A DNA stretch of 64,000 bases from Cytobacillus sp. IB215665. GTDB taxonomy: Bacteria > Bacillota > Bacilli > Bacillales > SM2101. Below, piece after piece: positions 1 to 8,502 of this stretch. The position numbers and the translations under genes are program-made. The DNA lies in assembly GCF_033963835.1 (NCBI RefSeq), contig NZ_JAXBME010000006.1, positions 157,129-221,128 of the forward strand, given 5' to 3'. Each line of letters opens with the position of its first letter. The first letter of the stretch is position 1. Below the pieces are notes generated by a model, which searched no databases, was not told where the DNA came from, and saw only the letters and a list, made by a program, of their open reading frames with translations.

Positions 1-91
1 AGGAATCACTCATTTAGGTATATCCGGACATTTTTTTCAAATTTCAGAAGGACAATATGATTATCCGTGGTGGTTAGACTTGTTTAACTAG
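1..91 (+). CDS. 3' end of an unidentified gene
   Basis: A reading frame open from the window edge (codons begin at base 2) ends in TAG at 89-91 and encodes 29 residues ending YPWWLDLFN. The aromatic-rich composition and lack of earlier stops suggest the tail of a real protein, but the family is not recognisable from so little. No clear terminator follows. Confidence 0.5.
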   Translation, partial: GITHLGISGHFFQISEGQYDYPWWLDLFN

Positions 92-145
92 GTTCTTCTT
101 ATAAACTTTGTTGCTATTTTTACTAACGAAAGACTGCAAGTGTCA
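89..145. repeat. Dispersed repeat family A, copy 1
   Basis: The core TAAACTTTGTTGCTATT, followed by ACTAACGAAAGACTGCAAG, recurs with small changes at 20148, 25918, 56563 and elsewhere. The copy starts at the stop codon of the upstream gene. The rest of 146-440 is AT-rich and holds no supported gene. Confidence 0.5.
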
Positions 146-451
146 CTACCCTAGCCCTATTATTTTTAGGTTGAACAGGGTGTCAAGATTCTAGAAGTAT
201 ACGTGTTTATACCTTAGTACGTAAAATAACAGTATTGTATACGGTAGAATAATTTCTTGGTGCACAGAAGAAAATGAGAGAAACATAATAGAAGCTACGA
301 TTATAAGTAAAGAAGAAAAAATCTTGAAATGGATAGTGGAAAATAGATAACACTTGTTCATTTGTATTCACAGTAAGTTTAAAAGACAACATTAGAGAAA
401 TTGATATATAATAATTTTTTTACATAGGATATCAATTTTTGGGAGGAAGTA

Positions 452-970
452 GTGAATAGTAATAGTAAGATTTTACATTGTATTAACGTCAGGCCTATAA
501 CAATGACTGATTATAACAGTGTCTTATATTGGAGTAAGGATGAATCTTTTTGTTTAGCAAACGGTTGGGAGTACAATCAAAACTCTAAAAAACTATATCA
601 GTGGTGGCTTAATTGTGTAAATAGAAAGTCTGAAGAGTTTGTTCGTTTGGGTATAACGTTACATGAACGATTAATTGGATACGCAGACTTAGCTAATATT
701 AACAATAATACTGCCGAACTAGGCATTGCAATTGGTGAGAGTGCATTGTGGGGTAAAGGAATTGGTTTTTATTCTGCTGAATGTATGATGCAATATGGAT
801 TTGAGGAGTTAGGAATTACAGTTTTTAACGCTGAAACCCATGAAGCGAATGTTCGTTCCAAAAAAATGCTTGGTAAATTGGGATTTAAAGAAATTAGTAG
901 AGTAGGTAATGAAGAATATTTAGGGACTACTGGGCAACTAATACAATATAGATTGTTTCATAAAAATTGA
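452..970 (+). CDS. GNAT-family N-acetyltransferase (RimJ/RimL-like)
   Basis: Predicted acetyl-CoA-dependent N-acetyltransferase of 172 residues. The start is GTG at 452, chosen because GGGAGG lies at 441-446. The acetyl-CoA-binding region is seen around residues 88-105, where an ELGIAIGE strand is followed by GKGIGFYSAE. It is followed by the FNAETHEANVRSKKMLGKLGF segment, typical of RimJ/RimL-like and spermidine-acetyltransferase-like GNATs. The substrate cannot be told from sequence. The gene is monocistronic and closed by a strong terminator at 1018-1066. Confidence 0.85.
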   Translation: MNSNSKILHCINVRPITMTDYNSVLYWSKDESFCLANGWEYNQNSKKLYQWWLNCVNRKSEEFVRLGITLHERLIGYADLANINNNTAELGIAIGESALWGKGIGFYSAECMMQYGFEELGITVFNAETHEANVRSKKMLGKLGFKEISRVGNEEYLGTTGQLIQYRLFHKN

Positions 971-1017
971 AGCACTTTAGGAATTTAACGATTTTTAACA
1001 TCATGGTCAGGTAGAAA

Positions 1018-1066
1018 AACAACACTTGTTATTCGATCAACATATCATAACAGGTGTTGTTTTTTG
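1018..1066 (+). terminator. Rho-independent terminator after the GNAT gene
   Basis: 15-bp stem AACAACACTTGTTAT (1018-1032) / ATAACAGGTGTTGTT (1047-1061) with one G-U pair, a 14-nt loop and a T-run at 1060-1066. Confidence 0.85.
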
Positions 1067-1286
1067 TTGTCATTAATTTCGATGCAAACGTAATGACTGA
1101 TTGTAAAATATAGGTAGACTAAAAGGGGGAGTAATTAATTTTAGAACTATGATGTTGCTGCTGCTGTATGCCTATAATACTCTCTGAGATTAAGCTTTCA
1201 TTATGTTATATTCTGGATAAACGAAAGTGAGATCTCCATCTATCTATTTATTTTTTCTTTCTTTCTTTAGTTTTATATACCAGGTA

Positions 1287-1303
1287 CTAATACCTAGTGT
1301 TAT
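1287..1303 (+). promoter_or_regulatory. FapR-like operator overlapping the fabHB promoter
   Basis: CTAATAC-CTA-GTGTTAT is an imperfect inverted repeat with a 3-nt CTA centre. It closely matches the FapR box as I recall it from B. subtilis (TTAGTAC-CTA-GTCTTAA type). It overlaps an extended -10 (TGTTATAAT, 1298-1306), so bound FapR would block transcription. FapR is the malonyl-CoA-responsive repressor of lipid synthesis genes, which fits a fabH target. Confidence 0.6.
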
Positions 1304-1332
1304 AATTAAAGAAAACAATGAGGTGACAAAAA

Positions 1333-2319
1333 ATGATGACCTCTAAAGCACGCATAACAGCAATAGGTACTTATGTTCCAGAAAAACGATTATTAAATGA
1401 AGATTTAGAGAAGCTGGTAGATACGAATGATCAATGGATTGTTCAACGAACGGGTATAAAGGAAAGGCGCATAGCAGAGGAAGATATGTATGCATCTCAT
1501 TTAGCTATTCAAGCAATCGATCATCTAATCGAAAGCTACAACAAAGACATAGAGGATGTAGACTGTATTATCGTAGCAACAACCACTCCTGACTACGCAT
1601 TTCCAAGTGTAGCTTGTCAAATTCAAAGTCACTTTAATATTAACAGTACAGGAGCATTTGATTTGAATGCAACATGTGCTGGTTTTATGTATGGCTTACA
1701 TTTAGCTAATAGTTTAATTTCTTCTGAACAGCATAAAAAGGTTTTAGTAGTTGGAACAGAGACTTTATCAAAAGTGACCGACTATAACGATAGAACAACA
1801 TGTATTTTATTTGGAGATGGTGCAGGGGCTATGTTGGTTGAATTTGATCTAGACAATCCTAGTTTTATAGGTAGCCATATGGGGACAAATGGAGATGGTG
1901 GGATACATGTATATAGATCAACTTTTGCAACTAAGATGGATAACAAACCTTTGAATACATCAGGTAAGATGGTGCAAAATGGAAGGGAAGTATACAAGTG
2001 GGCAACCCGTACGGTACCAACAGGAATTCAGCAATTATTGCTTAATACAAATTTACAAATGGAAAATATTAATTGGTTTATCCCCCATAGTGCAAACCGA
2101 AGAATGATAGAATCAATATGTGAAAAATCGGGATTATCGGTAGAAAAAACTTTGACTAGTATGAAGTATTTTGGAAATACGTCATCCGCATCTATTCCAT
2201 TGGCATTACATTTAGGAATTCAAGAAAAGAAAGTTCAAAATGGAGATACTTTATTACTCTATGGATTTGGTGGAGGACTTACACATTTGGGTCTTATATT
2301 ATCGTGGAATGTTAAGTGA
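1333..2319 (+). CDS. fabHB: 3-oxoacyl-[ACP] synthase III (KAS III)
   Basis: Condenses acyl-CoA primers with malonyl-ACP to start fatty acid synthesis in the cytoplasm. The protein has 328 residues, the normal family length. The thiolase-fold triad is complete: Cys115 in NATCAGF, His252 in PHSANRRM and Asn282 in YFGNTSS. The glycine-rich YGFGGGLTHLG segment sits near the C-terminus. GREVYKWATRTVP and ESICEKSGL resemble the second B. subtilis paralogue (FabHB/YhfB) more than FabHA. The start ATG at 1333 follows GAGGTG; an ATG at 1336 is an alternative. The gene stands alone, without fabF, under a FapR-like operator. Confidence 0.9.
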   Translation: MMTSKARITAIGTYVPEKRLLNEDLEKLVDTNDQWIVQRTGIKERRIAEEDMYASHLAIQAIDHLIESYNKDIEDVDCIIVATTTPDYAFPSVACQIQSHFNINSTGAFDLNATCAGFMYGLHLANSLISSEQHKKVLVVGTETLSKVTDYNDRTTCILFGDGAGAMLVEFDLDNPSFIGSHMGTNGDGGIHVYRSTFATKMDNKPLNTSGKMVQNGREVYKWATRTVPTGIQQLLLNTNLQMENINWFIPHSANRRMIESICEKSGLSVEKTLTSMKYFGNTSSASIPLALHLGIQEKKVQNGDTLLLYGFGGGLTHLGLILSWNVK

Positions 2320-2685
2320 GTATAGTATATTGCTTGACTCTCTCTAAAAGAATGAAATTCTATTTGGGATATTTTGAGGGATTTTACATGAATTTTAGAT
2401 GATTAAAAAATAATTCTCTTTTCATAATCCTTGTTGCTATAGTTCTTAAATTAAAAGAAAAAGAGGGTGTCTTGAAAACCGATTTATACTAGGTGATGCA
2501 CCATCTTGAGGTTGAGATTACTCGCTGTATAGGCCATATTGGAATAGTAATAGGTATCGTAATTGTTGATGGAAATATAGTTTGTGAAACAGCTACTATT
2601 CGCATTTTGGAAATGAAAAGAAACGTGGAACACTGTATAGTATTTCAACAAAATAATAAATCATTTTAGTAACAGGGGTTTGATT
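2320..2685. other. Intergenic region without a supported gene
   Basis: About 365 bp of AT-rich DNA between fabHB and the phosphatase gene. No convincing terminator, RNA or small ORF with a ribosome binding site was found apart from the AGGGG site serving the next gene. Confidence 0.5.
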
Positions 2686-3258
2686 ATGGAAATTTCATTG
2701 ATTAGACATGGCAAATCAAAACATACAGATAATAATGTAATAACATGTACGCAGTTTAAAGATTGGGTTGAAAAATATGATCATATAGGGGTTTTTGAAG
2801 AAAAGTCTTACCCTACAAAAACCGTTAGGACAATATCTACAGCAAAATTGGTCATTTCAAGTGACCTAGAACGCTCTACTGCGTCAGTAAAATTATTAAA
2901 TTCCAACGTAAAAACAATTTCAATTCCTATATTCCGAGAAACAACATTACCGACTCCAAAAACAGCATTATGGGGGATGGAATCAAGACCAAGTACTTGG
3001 GCATTGATATTCAGATGCTTGTGGTTTAGCGGTTATGTCACTGCGGATTGTGAGTCTTACCGTATTGCCAAAAATAGAGCTCGAGAAGCATCTGCATTAT
3101 TAGTGGACTATGCTCAAAAGTATACATCGATAGTATTGGTTGGTCACGGGTTTATTAATTTGCTTATTGCTAAAGAGCTAAAGAGCAATGGGTGGAAAGG
3201 GAACAGGAGACCAAGCTCTAAACACTGGGGGTGTACTACATATACCTTAAATCTGTAA
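2686..3258 (+). CDS. Histidine phosphatase family protein
   Basis: A 190-residue member of the phosphoglycerate-mutase-like/histidine phosphatase superfamily. The N-terminal phosphohistidine motif is LIRHGKS (residues 5-11). SSDLERSTAS gives the conserved Arg, and the second catalytic His is in VLVGHGF near residue 150. Acidic ETTLP precedes the middle region, as in SixA/PhoE-type enzymes. The substrate is unknown. ATG 2686 is preferred because AGGGG at 2674-2678 is 7 nt upstream; an in-frame TTG at 2680 is too close. Confidence 0.8.
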   Translation: MEISLIRHGKSKHTDNNVITCTQFKDWVEKYDHIGVFEEKSYPTKTVRTISTAKLVISSDLERSTASVKLLNSNVKTISIPIFRETTLPTPKTALWGMESRPSTWALIFRCLWFSGYVTADCESYRIAKNRAREASALLVDYAQKYTSIVLVGHGFINLLIAKELKSNGWKGNRRPSSKHWGCTTYTLNL

Positions 3259-3374
3259 CAGTCTCAGAAGTTTGTCTGGTTTATTGTATCATGTGAATGA
3301 CAACCATTTAAAAGTGCGGTTCAAAATCGGCAATAGTTAGAAAGCCATTAATTGATAGGGAGGTTACATTTATC

Positions 3375-3473
3375 ATGTTTAAACTATTAATATTAATTGT
3401 TCTTGTCATAACAGCTGCAGCTGGAGTGACTGCAGCTGTAGCATTAATCGCTAGTTTAAAGAAAAGAAGTTAG
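3375..3473 (+). CDS. Small hydrophobic peptide (32 aa)
   Basis: ATG 3375 follows GGGAGG at 3358-3363 and encodes 32 residues. A single Ala/Val/Ile/Leu-rich membrane span is followed by a basic tail KKRS. The stop lies inside a 7-bp stem-loop with a downstream T-run, so it looks like a complete transcription unit. It could be a small membrane protein or a type I toxin-like peptide; no family was recognised. Confidence 0.5.
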   Translation: MFKLLILIVLVITAAAGVTAAVALIASLKKRS

Positions 3474-3504
3474 CACTCATGAGGTGGGGCTAACTAACCT
3501 TTTT
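3468..3504 (+). terminator. Probable terminator after the 32-aa peptide
   Basis: AGTTAGC (3468-3474) pairs with GCTAACT (3489-3495), followed shortly by TTTTT (3500-3504). The stem overlaps the stop codon of the small peptide gene. Confidence 0.5.
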
Positions 3505-3842
3505 CTAAATAGCATTTAACGTTTTTCTTGAAAAGTCTCCATTATCAAACGTGTAAAGTGTGTAAACCCAATGGTAGGTGGAGATGAATTTCGGATGACG
3601 TTAGCAAAATTAGGCTATAATTTCCTCATAACTCATACTATGGCAAAAGATGATATAGGTTTGAGTGATTTTGCTATGGTAAAACCAGCTTCCTTCCACT
3701 CAATAAATAATAATAATGGTACAAATAGATTTCCATTCGATGGACATCTATGCACGTACGGAGGAAGAAACGTTGCTACTTTCATCTTTGAGCTGAAGCT
3801 CCACTTCAAACGTTTGAAAAGTGCCAAGTCGTTCACACATTG

Positions 3843-4217
3843 TTAGTCAGCACAAATCATTACTAGGTTTCCATCTAGGTCTTTAATAACGAAAAACGAT
3901 ATGTCATCAAATTCTTGAATTGGTGAATGAATCGTGTAGCCAAGTTTTTGAACGTATTCGTAAGAAGCTCCTACATCTTCGGTGAAAAAGCTAAATAAAG
4001 GATGAGGAGAAGGGCATACGTGTTGTGTTTGCCCTTTAGGTCCTGCATCCAATAACAAATTTGTATAACCATTAATGTTCATGTTAAAAACAGGTTTGTC
4101 AACCTTCCTTTCATCATAACTTTGGCCTAGTAAATGACTATACCATTTCACAGACTCTTTCATGTTACTTACAGGGACAAATGTTATGTTCAACTGATTT
4201 TTAATAGGACTTTGCAA
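3843..4217 (-). CDS. VOC family (glyoxalase/bleomycin-resistance fold) protein
   Basis: A 124-residue single-domain VOC protein. It shows the typical opening beta strand TFVPVSNMKESVKWYSHLLG and the closing FFVIKDLDGNLVMI, where a metal-ligand acidic residue is usually found. The start is set at TTG 4217 because GGAAGGAG lies just upstream in the coding strand; the longer frame to 4250 would place its start before that site. Function (dioxygenase, isomerase or resistance) cannot be assigned. It is convergent with the phosphatase side and monocistronic. Confidence 0.75.
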   Translation of the reverse strand: MQSPIKNQLNITFVPVSNMKESVKWYSHLLGQSYDERKVDKPVFNMNINGYTNLLLDAGPKGQTQHVCPSPHPLFSFFTEDVGASYEYVQKLGYTIHSPIQEFDDISFFVIKDLDGNLVMICAD

Positions 4218-4612
4218 AATTCGACTCTCCTTCCATATTTTAGATTCCAAATAACAGAATCTTATTATATAAGACGAAGTTAAATAGTGAATTCTTACAA
4301 CGATAATAAATTTTTGCTGTTATCGCATTGATTGTTGCTATAGCATTTGTGACATATATTCTTCGCTAAAGCCTATAAAAACCATATAAAACGCATCAGT
4401 TACACAAATGTAAGTGAAAAACAACAAGTCTTATGAAAAGAGCGTAAATTGTTAACAAATAGGCTTGATTGTTGTATTCGTGCAAAGCAAATAATATGTA
4501 ATAAATAACTAGAGGTTGTGTCATCTTTTTCTTCTTAACAAGATGACAAATACAAAATCACTAGGTCTGTTCTAATTGAAGTTTAAGAGTAATAATTTTC
4601 AGAAAAATAATT
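4218..4612. other. Intergenic region with a possible membrane-peptide remnant
   Basis: No intact gene. On the plus strand, 4309-4370 holds a short hydrophobic open stretch ending AFVTYILR and a stop, without a start or ribosome binding site. It is possibly the tail of a lost small membrane protein. An 8-bp inverted repeat (4520-4527/4540-4547) lacks a T-run. Confidence 0.3.
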
Positions 4613-5572
4613 TTAGAAAATATGATAATAGTATCTAGCATTTAATTGCACCTCTAACGCTTCAGCGGCCCTTTTCATGATATCCCACGAAAAACAATAA
4701 AATTTCCAGTAAGTTATTTTGTTGTCTGTGATTTCTAAATAATGGATATTATTTAAGTATAGTTCATTATCTTGTTTTTTCTCCATTTCTACTAATACAC
4801 GTTGACCCCACAATTCAATATAATTTACAACGATATCTTGCTGATCTCGTACGATATTATGCCAATCATTTAAGGAATTGTTACGTGTTTCGTTTGCTCC
4901 CATTTCAAAGCCTGAATGAACTATATCTGTAACGATATTTTCATCAAGTAATGAAGCAATTAGCTTCGCATCTTTTTTTCTGAATCCTTCAAGTAATAAG
5001 TTCATAGCCTTGCTTGTTTGAACATCTTTTTTGTAGTCCTTTAGGATAACTGCTTGAAGGTCAAGGTGTTTCTTTTTCATTATGTTTCTGGCTCTATGTA
5101 AATTAGTATTTACTGCCGATTGGCTCGAGCCTATAATTTCTGCAATTTCTTTCCCTTTAAATAAGAAAACATCTCCAAGAATTAGTGTCACATATTGGGT
5201 AGGTGTTAACAAAGTGATTACAATTTCTAAATGCTCAATGAGCTCGAATTGATAATTGTCTAGTTTGTCTTGGCTAACAGTTGCTTGTATGATGTCGGTA
5301 TGCTTTTTAGTTTTTCTCATTTGATCAATCCATAAGTTTGAAGCAATTTTAAATAAATACGATTTTGTATTTACTGGTTGATATACTTTCGCTAATACGG
5401 ATAGTGATTTAAGCAAAGTGTCTTGGACTAAATCTTCAGCATCCCATGGAGATTTAGTTAAATGCATACAAAATCTCCACAAATCTTGGCGGTATGGTTC
5501 AATTTGTTTTTTGAAAGCTTGATCAATTGATCGTAAAGAATCACCAAGCTCGTTCAAATTGGTAGTAGACAT
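4613..5572 (-). CDS. ECF sigma factor with SnoaL-like C-terminal domain
   Basis: A 319-residue RNA polymerase sigma factor. Region 2 spans about residues 15-90 (DAEDLVQDTLLKSL; SNLWIDQMRK). Region 4 spans about 110-165 (ILGDVFLFKGKEIAEIIG, then SSQSAVNTNLHRAR). The last 140 residues form a SnoaL/NTF2-like domain (LLEGFRKKDAKLIASLLDEN onward), the arrangement of ECF groups in which this fused domain modulates activity in place of a separate anti-sigma factor. ATG 5572 is chosen: AAGGAG is 6-7 nt upstream, whereas the ATG at 5578 abuts it. No target gene is adjacent. Confidence 0.8.
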   Translation of the reverse strand: MSTTNLNELGDSLRSIDQAFKKQIEPYRQDLWRFCMHLTKSPWDAEDLVQDTLLKSLSVLAKVYQPVNTKSYLFKIASNLWIDQMRKTKKHTDIIQATVSQDKLDNYQFELIEHLEIVITLLTPTQYVTLILGDVFLFKGKEIAEIIGSSQSAVNTNLHRARNIMKKKHLDLQAVILKDYKKDVQTSKAMNLLLEGFRKKDAKLIASLLDENIVTDIVHSGFEMGANETRNNSLNDWHNIVRDQQDIVVNYIELWGQRVLVEMEKKQDNELYLNNIHYLEITDNKITYWKFYCFSWDIMKRAAEALEVQLNARYYYHIF

Positions 5573-5723
5573 TTCCATCTCCTTGTCACTTTGATAAAAA
5601 ATGTTTCATCAGCGCGTTATAGTTTTTTTGAAAATTAGGTGGCTATGAATGTTGCTTTTCATATTTTGGGTATGAACTCGTATACAAATCACATTCGGGA
5701 CATCATAGCACGTTATAAGAAGA

Positions 5724-5756
5724 AATAATATCAATCCTTCATTAGTTGATATTATT
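5724..5756 (-). terminator. Terminator hairpin between the MOSC and sigma genes
   Basis: Perfect 11-bp stem AATAATATCAA / TTGATATTATT with an 11-nt loop. It lies just beyond the 3' end of the MOSC gene, with a T-rich flank in the minus direction. Confidence 0.65.
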
Positions 5757-5786
5757 TTAGTAACAACAACGTTTACGACAAACTCT

Positions 5787-6512
5787 TTAAATTATTGGAT
5801 CGTTGTCATGCAGGAATACTTGAGATCCTTCGTAAATCTCACCCGTAGCGACTACTGAAGCATATACGCCAAAAAATGCCTCCCGTTCTTTAACGATCGT
5901 CTTTAATATGTTCGGATTTATTTCTGTAGAATTTGTAGGATCAACATTAACATAAGCACATCTGACACATTTCTTATCTAATTTGTATCTTGTTCCATTT
6001 ATTGATAGTTCTTTACCGATCCAAGTTTCTTCCTCAAATGCAATATTACTTTCAAGGTCTATAACGATATTTGGTCTAAATCTCCTTATATCCAATAATT
6101 CACTTTTACATAACTCGCTTATTTTTGCTAAAGATGCGGTGGAAGTCAATAATATGTGATTTTCCCAATACGATCCTTTTTCGCTCTCAGGATCATGACT
6201 TACTTTAGAGATTGATTCATTATCTAGAAGAGTTGAAAGCTTTTTATCTAGTGCTAGATCACCCCAATCGTAAGTCGTACCGTCAATTGACGTAATACTA
6301 ACTTTAGGTCCTCCATTTGCGATAGTGTATTTAGCATTGTAATTTACTAACTCGGGTAATTTATCAATAGTTAAGAATTTTGAATTTATTTTATATGCAA
6401 AAGATCTGTCTCCCCATATGCCATGATGATGAATAGGCGCATTTTTTAGCCGTTCTCCACCGAATGCTTTAACTGGATATCTATATAATTTACTTACTCT
6501 ACCTACCTTCAT
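5787..6512 (-). CDS. MOSC domain-containing protein
   Basis: A 241-residue protein with an N-terminal MOSC_N beta barrel (KVGRVSKLYRYPVKAFGGER, GIWGDRSFAY) and a C-terminal MOSC domain. The conserved Cys lies in KCVRCAYVNVDPTN. RFRPNIVID matches the motif of mARC/YiiM-type sulfur-carrier or molybdenum-cofactor-binding proteins. The start ATG 6512 follows AAGGAGG; the longer upstream frame has no ribosome binding site. A link to the molybdoenzyme at 54-56 kb is possible but not shown. Confidence 0.8.
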   Translation of the reverse strand: MKVGRVSKLYRYPVKAFGGERLKNAPIHHHGIWGDRSFAYKINSKFLTIDKLPELVNYNAKYTIANGGPKVSITSIDGTTYDWGDLALDKKLSTLLDNESISKVSHDPESEKGSYWENHILLTSTASLAKISELCKSELLDIRRFRPNIVIDLESNIAFEEETWIGKELSINGTRYKLDKKCVRCAYVNVDPTNSTEINPNILKTIVKEREAFFGVYASVVATGEIYEGSQVFLHDNDPII

Positions 6513-6739
6513 TTGAGCCCTCCTTAATAGGTCATTTATATTACTCTCATTGTCATCAATTAGTAGGAAGGTTGTCAACCTAATAATCTCATTAGCTAAT
6601 TAGGTAATGTATTTTATGAATGTAAACATATAATATAGAAGCAAAAGATAAAGGATGTAATTAAAGAAAATTCATCCTCCGAAAAAGCTGATTTTGCTTG
6701 GAGATATAACCAACATTAATCATATTGTGAGGTGTAGTA

Positions 6740-7789
6740 ATGTGGCTTGCAGGGTTTAGGTGGATGTCAATAATTGTAGGAGTGATGATGGGTGCAGGAT
6801 TTGCTTCTGGACAAGAGGTATGGCAATTTTTTGGAGAAGGTAGTGAGCTGGCAATTGTGTTGTTTATGTTAATATTTATTTTTAGCTGTTTTGTAGTTTT
6901 ATCAATAAGCTATGAGGAAAAAACTGATCATTTTTTACCGATTTTACGTAAACTTGTCGGTATGAGGCTCGCTCAATTTTATGATGTACTCATTGTTTTT
7001 TATTTATTTGCAACAACAGTTGTCATGACAGCAGGTGGTGCGGCAGTTCTAGCACATTTTAATGTACCCTATTGGTTAGCTATTATGATCTTTTTGTTAC
7101 TATTAACTTTGCAGTTGTTTTGGGGGTTTAAAGGGTTAATCGTAGTGAATTTTTACATTTTTCCTGTCCTTATAGTCGGATTGATTGTGACGCTGATCTT
7201 GTTTATGAATCAACTGGAGGAACCGTTTATATTACAATGGGGTGCTAAACAAAACTTGTTATCAGCATTTACATTTACTGCATTTAATATTTTGCCCATC
7301 ATAGGGGTACTTGGTGCAATTGGCAAGAAACTACATACAAAAGGGGAAGCAGTGATCGCAAGTATTGGGAGTGGCATAATATTAGGTATCATATGCTTTA
7401 TTTATAATCAATCTTTAGTACGAATACCTGTAGATGTAGATGAATGGGAAATTCCTCTATATGCCATTTTAGCCTATTTCCCTATGCTTATAATTGGAAT
7501 TATGTCGTTGTTTCTATTTACTGCTATTTATACAACTGCTGCGTCCGGTATATTTGGTTTATCAGCTAGATTGCGAGAAAGGTTCCGTATACCTATTTGG
7601 CTCTTTTTGATTGTAATATTTATACTTATTATTCCGTTAACTACATTTGGATTTTCAGCATTAGTTTCAGTGCTATATCCATTGGCTGGTTTTATCAACC
7701 TATTATTATTAATGTCTATTCTATTATATCCATTGAGAGTCATTATTAATAAGAGAATGAATATAGAGACGCCGTCTAATGACAGATGA
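6740..7789 (+). CDS. YkvI-like multi-pass membrane transporter
   Basis: 349 residues with about ten hydrophobic spans. The N-terminal signature MMGAGFASGQEVWQFF is typical of the YkvI family, distant relatives of LeuT-fold amino-acid and spore-germination permeases. The start ATG 6740 follows GAGGTG. Substrate unknown. The stop codon lies in a hairpin shared with the convergent protease gene. Confidence 0.75.
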   Translation: MWLAGFRWMSIIVGVMMGAGFASGQEVWQFFGEGSELAIVLFMLIFIFSCFVVLSISYEEKTDHFLPILRKLVGMRLAQFYDVLIVFYLFATTVVMTAGGAAVLAHFNVPYWLAIMIFLLLLTLQLFWGFKGLIVVNFYIFPVLIVGLIVTLILFMNQLEEPFILQWGAKQNLLSAFTFTAFNILPIIGVLGAIGKKLHTKGEAVIASIGSGIILGIICFIYNQSLVRIPVDVDEWEIPLYAILAYFPMLIIGIMSLFLFTAIYTTAASGIFGLSARLRERFRIPIWLFLIVIFILIIPLTTFGFSALVSVLYPLAGFINLLLLMSILLYPLRVIINKRMNIETPSNDR

Positions 7790-7807
7790 ATGTGCTCATC
7801 TGTCATT
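7778..7807. terminator. Hairpin covering both convergent stop codons
   Basis: Perfect 12-bp inverted repeat AATGACAGATGA (7778-7789) / TCATCTGTCATT (7796-7807), loop 6 nt. The plus-strand stop is the last codon of the left arm and the minus-strand stop lies in the right arm. T-runs are poor, so it may protect both mRNAs rather than terminate strongly. Confidence 0.55.
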
Positions 7808-8264
7808 TACACTGTTTTCTTCTGTTTCTAATTGCAAAATAAATAGCTTCTAATACTAACCAACCATCACTTTTCTTCTTGTTAAACCGGTATGGGATGA
7901 CATTAATAATGACTAAAAAATATGAATAAAGTATGAACAACATGATCATGTCATATAAATGATCTGGCACCCAGCTTATAAATAGCAAGATAATAGTAGC
8001 CGTAATAAAATTAAATATAACGCCTCCTAAATGGATGGCACTAAGCTTTAAATTAGATAAAACATGTCTTTCCTCCCAAAAACAATACCCCCCTAAAAAA
8101 AACAGCAGTCGTATCGATACTGTTTTTGTTGCTACGATAATAGGACCAATTCCTAACGATATCTCATTAATTTTAGCCTTGAAATTTGTGCCGAAATAAG
8201 CGTGGCCCAGTTCATGAATTAAATGAACGAGTGTAACTATGAACAAAAAAATTAATAATTCCAA
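7803..8264 (-). CDS. Small M50-family (site-2 protease-like) membrane metalloprotease
   Basis: 153 residues with 4 membrane spans. The zinc motif HELGH (residues 17-21) lies in the first span and the second-ligand motif is KKSDGW near residue 130. This is at the short end for M50 enzymes, with no PDZ domain. The start is TTG 8264 with GGTGG upstream. Likely acts inside the membrane; substrate unknown. Confidence 0.7.
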   Translation of the reverse strand: MELLIFLFIVTLVHLIHELGHAYFGTNFKAKINEISLGIGPIIVATKTVSIRLLFFLGGYCFWEERHVLSNLKLSAIHLGGVIFNFITATIILLFISWVPDHLYDMIMLFILYSYFLVIINVIPYRFNKKKSDGWLVLEAIYFAIRNRRKQCK

Positions 8265-8352
8265 ATAAAAACCACCAATATTTTTAAAACAATTATACTA
8301 TAAAGGTTTTAGAGAATCATAGATGCAGCTAATACATATATTTAAATTTTCT

Positions 8353-8397
8353 TTGACATATCTATAGCGATATTTTATGATTGTGGTAAGACCACAA
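8353..8397 (+). promoter_or_regulatory. Promoter and GntR/FadR-type operator of the regulator gene
   Basis: TTGACA (8353-8358), a 17-bp spacer and TATGAT (8376-8381) form a near-consensus sigma-A promoter. Immediately downstream, TTGTGGT-AAG-ACCACAA (8381-8397) is a perfect 7-bp palindrome containing TGGTnnnACCA, the core seen in FadR-subfamily GntR operators. Its position over the transcription start predicts autorepression. Confidence 0.75.
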
Positions 8398-8502
8398 GAT
8401 TATTGCTGACTTACCAGTAAGTAATTAATTGCATAGAAAATAATGAGGGTACTTATTTGTCTCTGTAAAATTTTGAAAATTACAACAATGGAGGTGAATG
8501 AT

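Noticed and set aside
1782..1997. Minus-strand frames inside fabHB, sbcC, the kinase, cysK and other strong genes
   Set aside because: Shadow frames opposite well-supported genes, without start signals or motifs.
3571..3846. 91-codon plus-strand frame
   Set aside because: No ribosome binding site at a sensible distance, composition unlike its neighbours, no recognised motif; kept out of the gene list.
4520..4547. Terminator for the SnoaL-sigma gene
   Set aside because: The 8-bp inverted repeat has no T-run on either strand.
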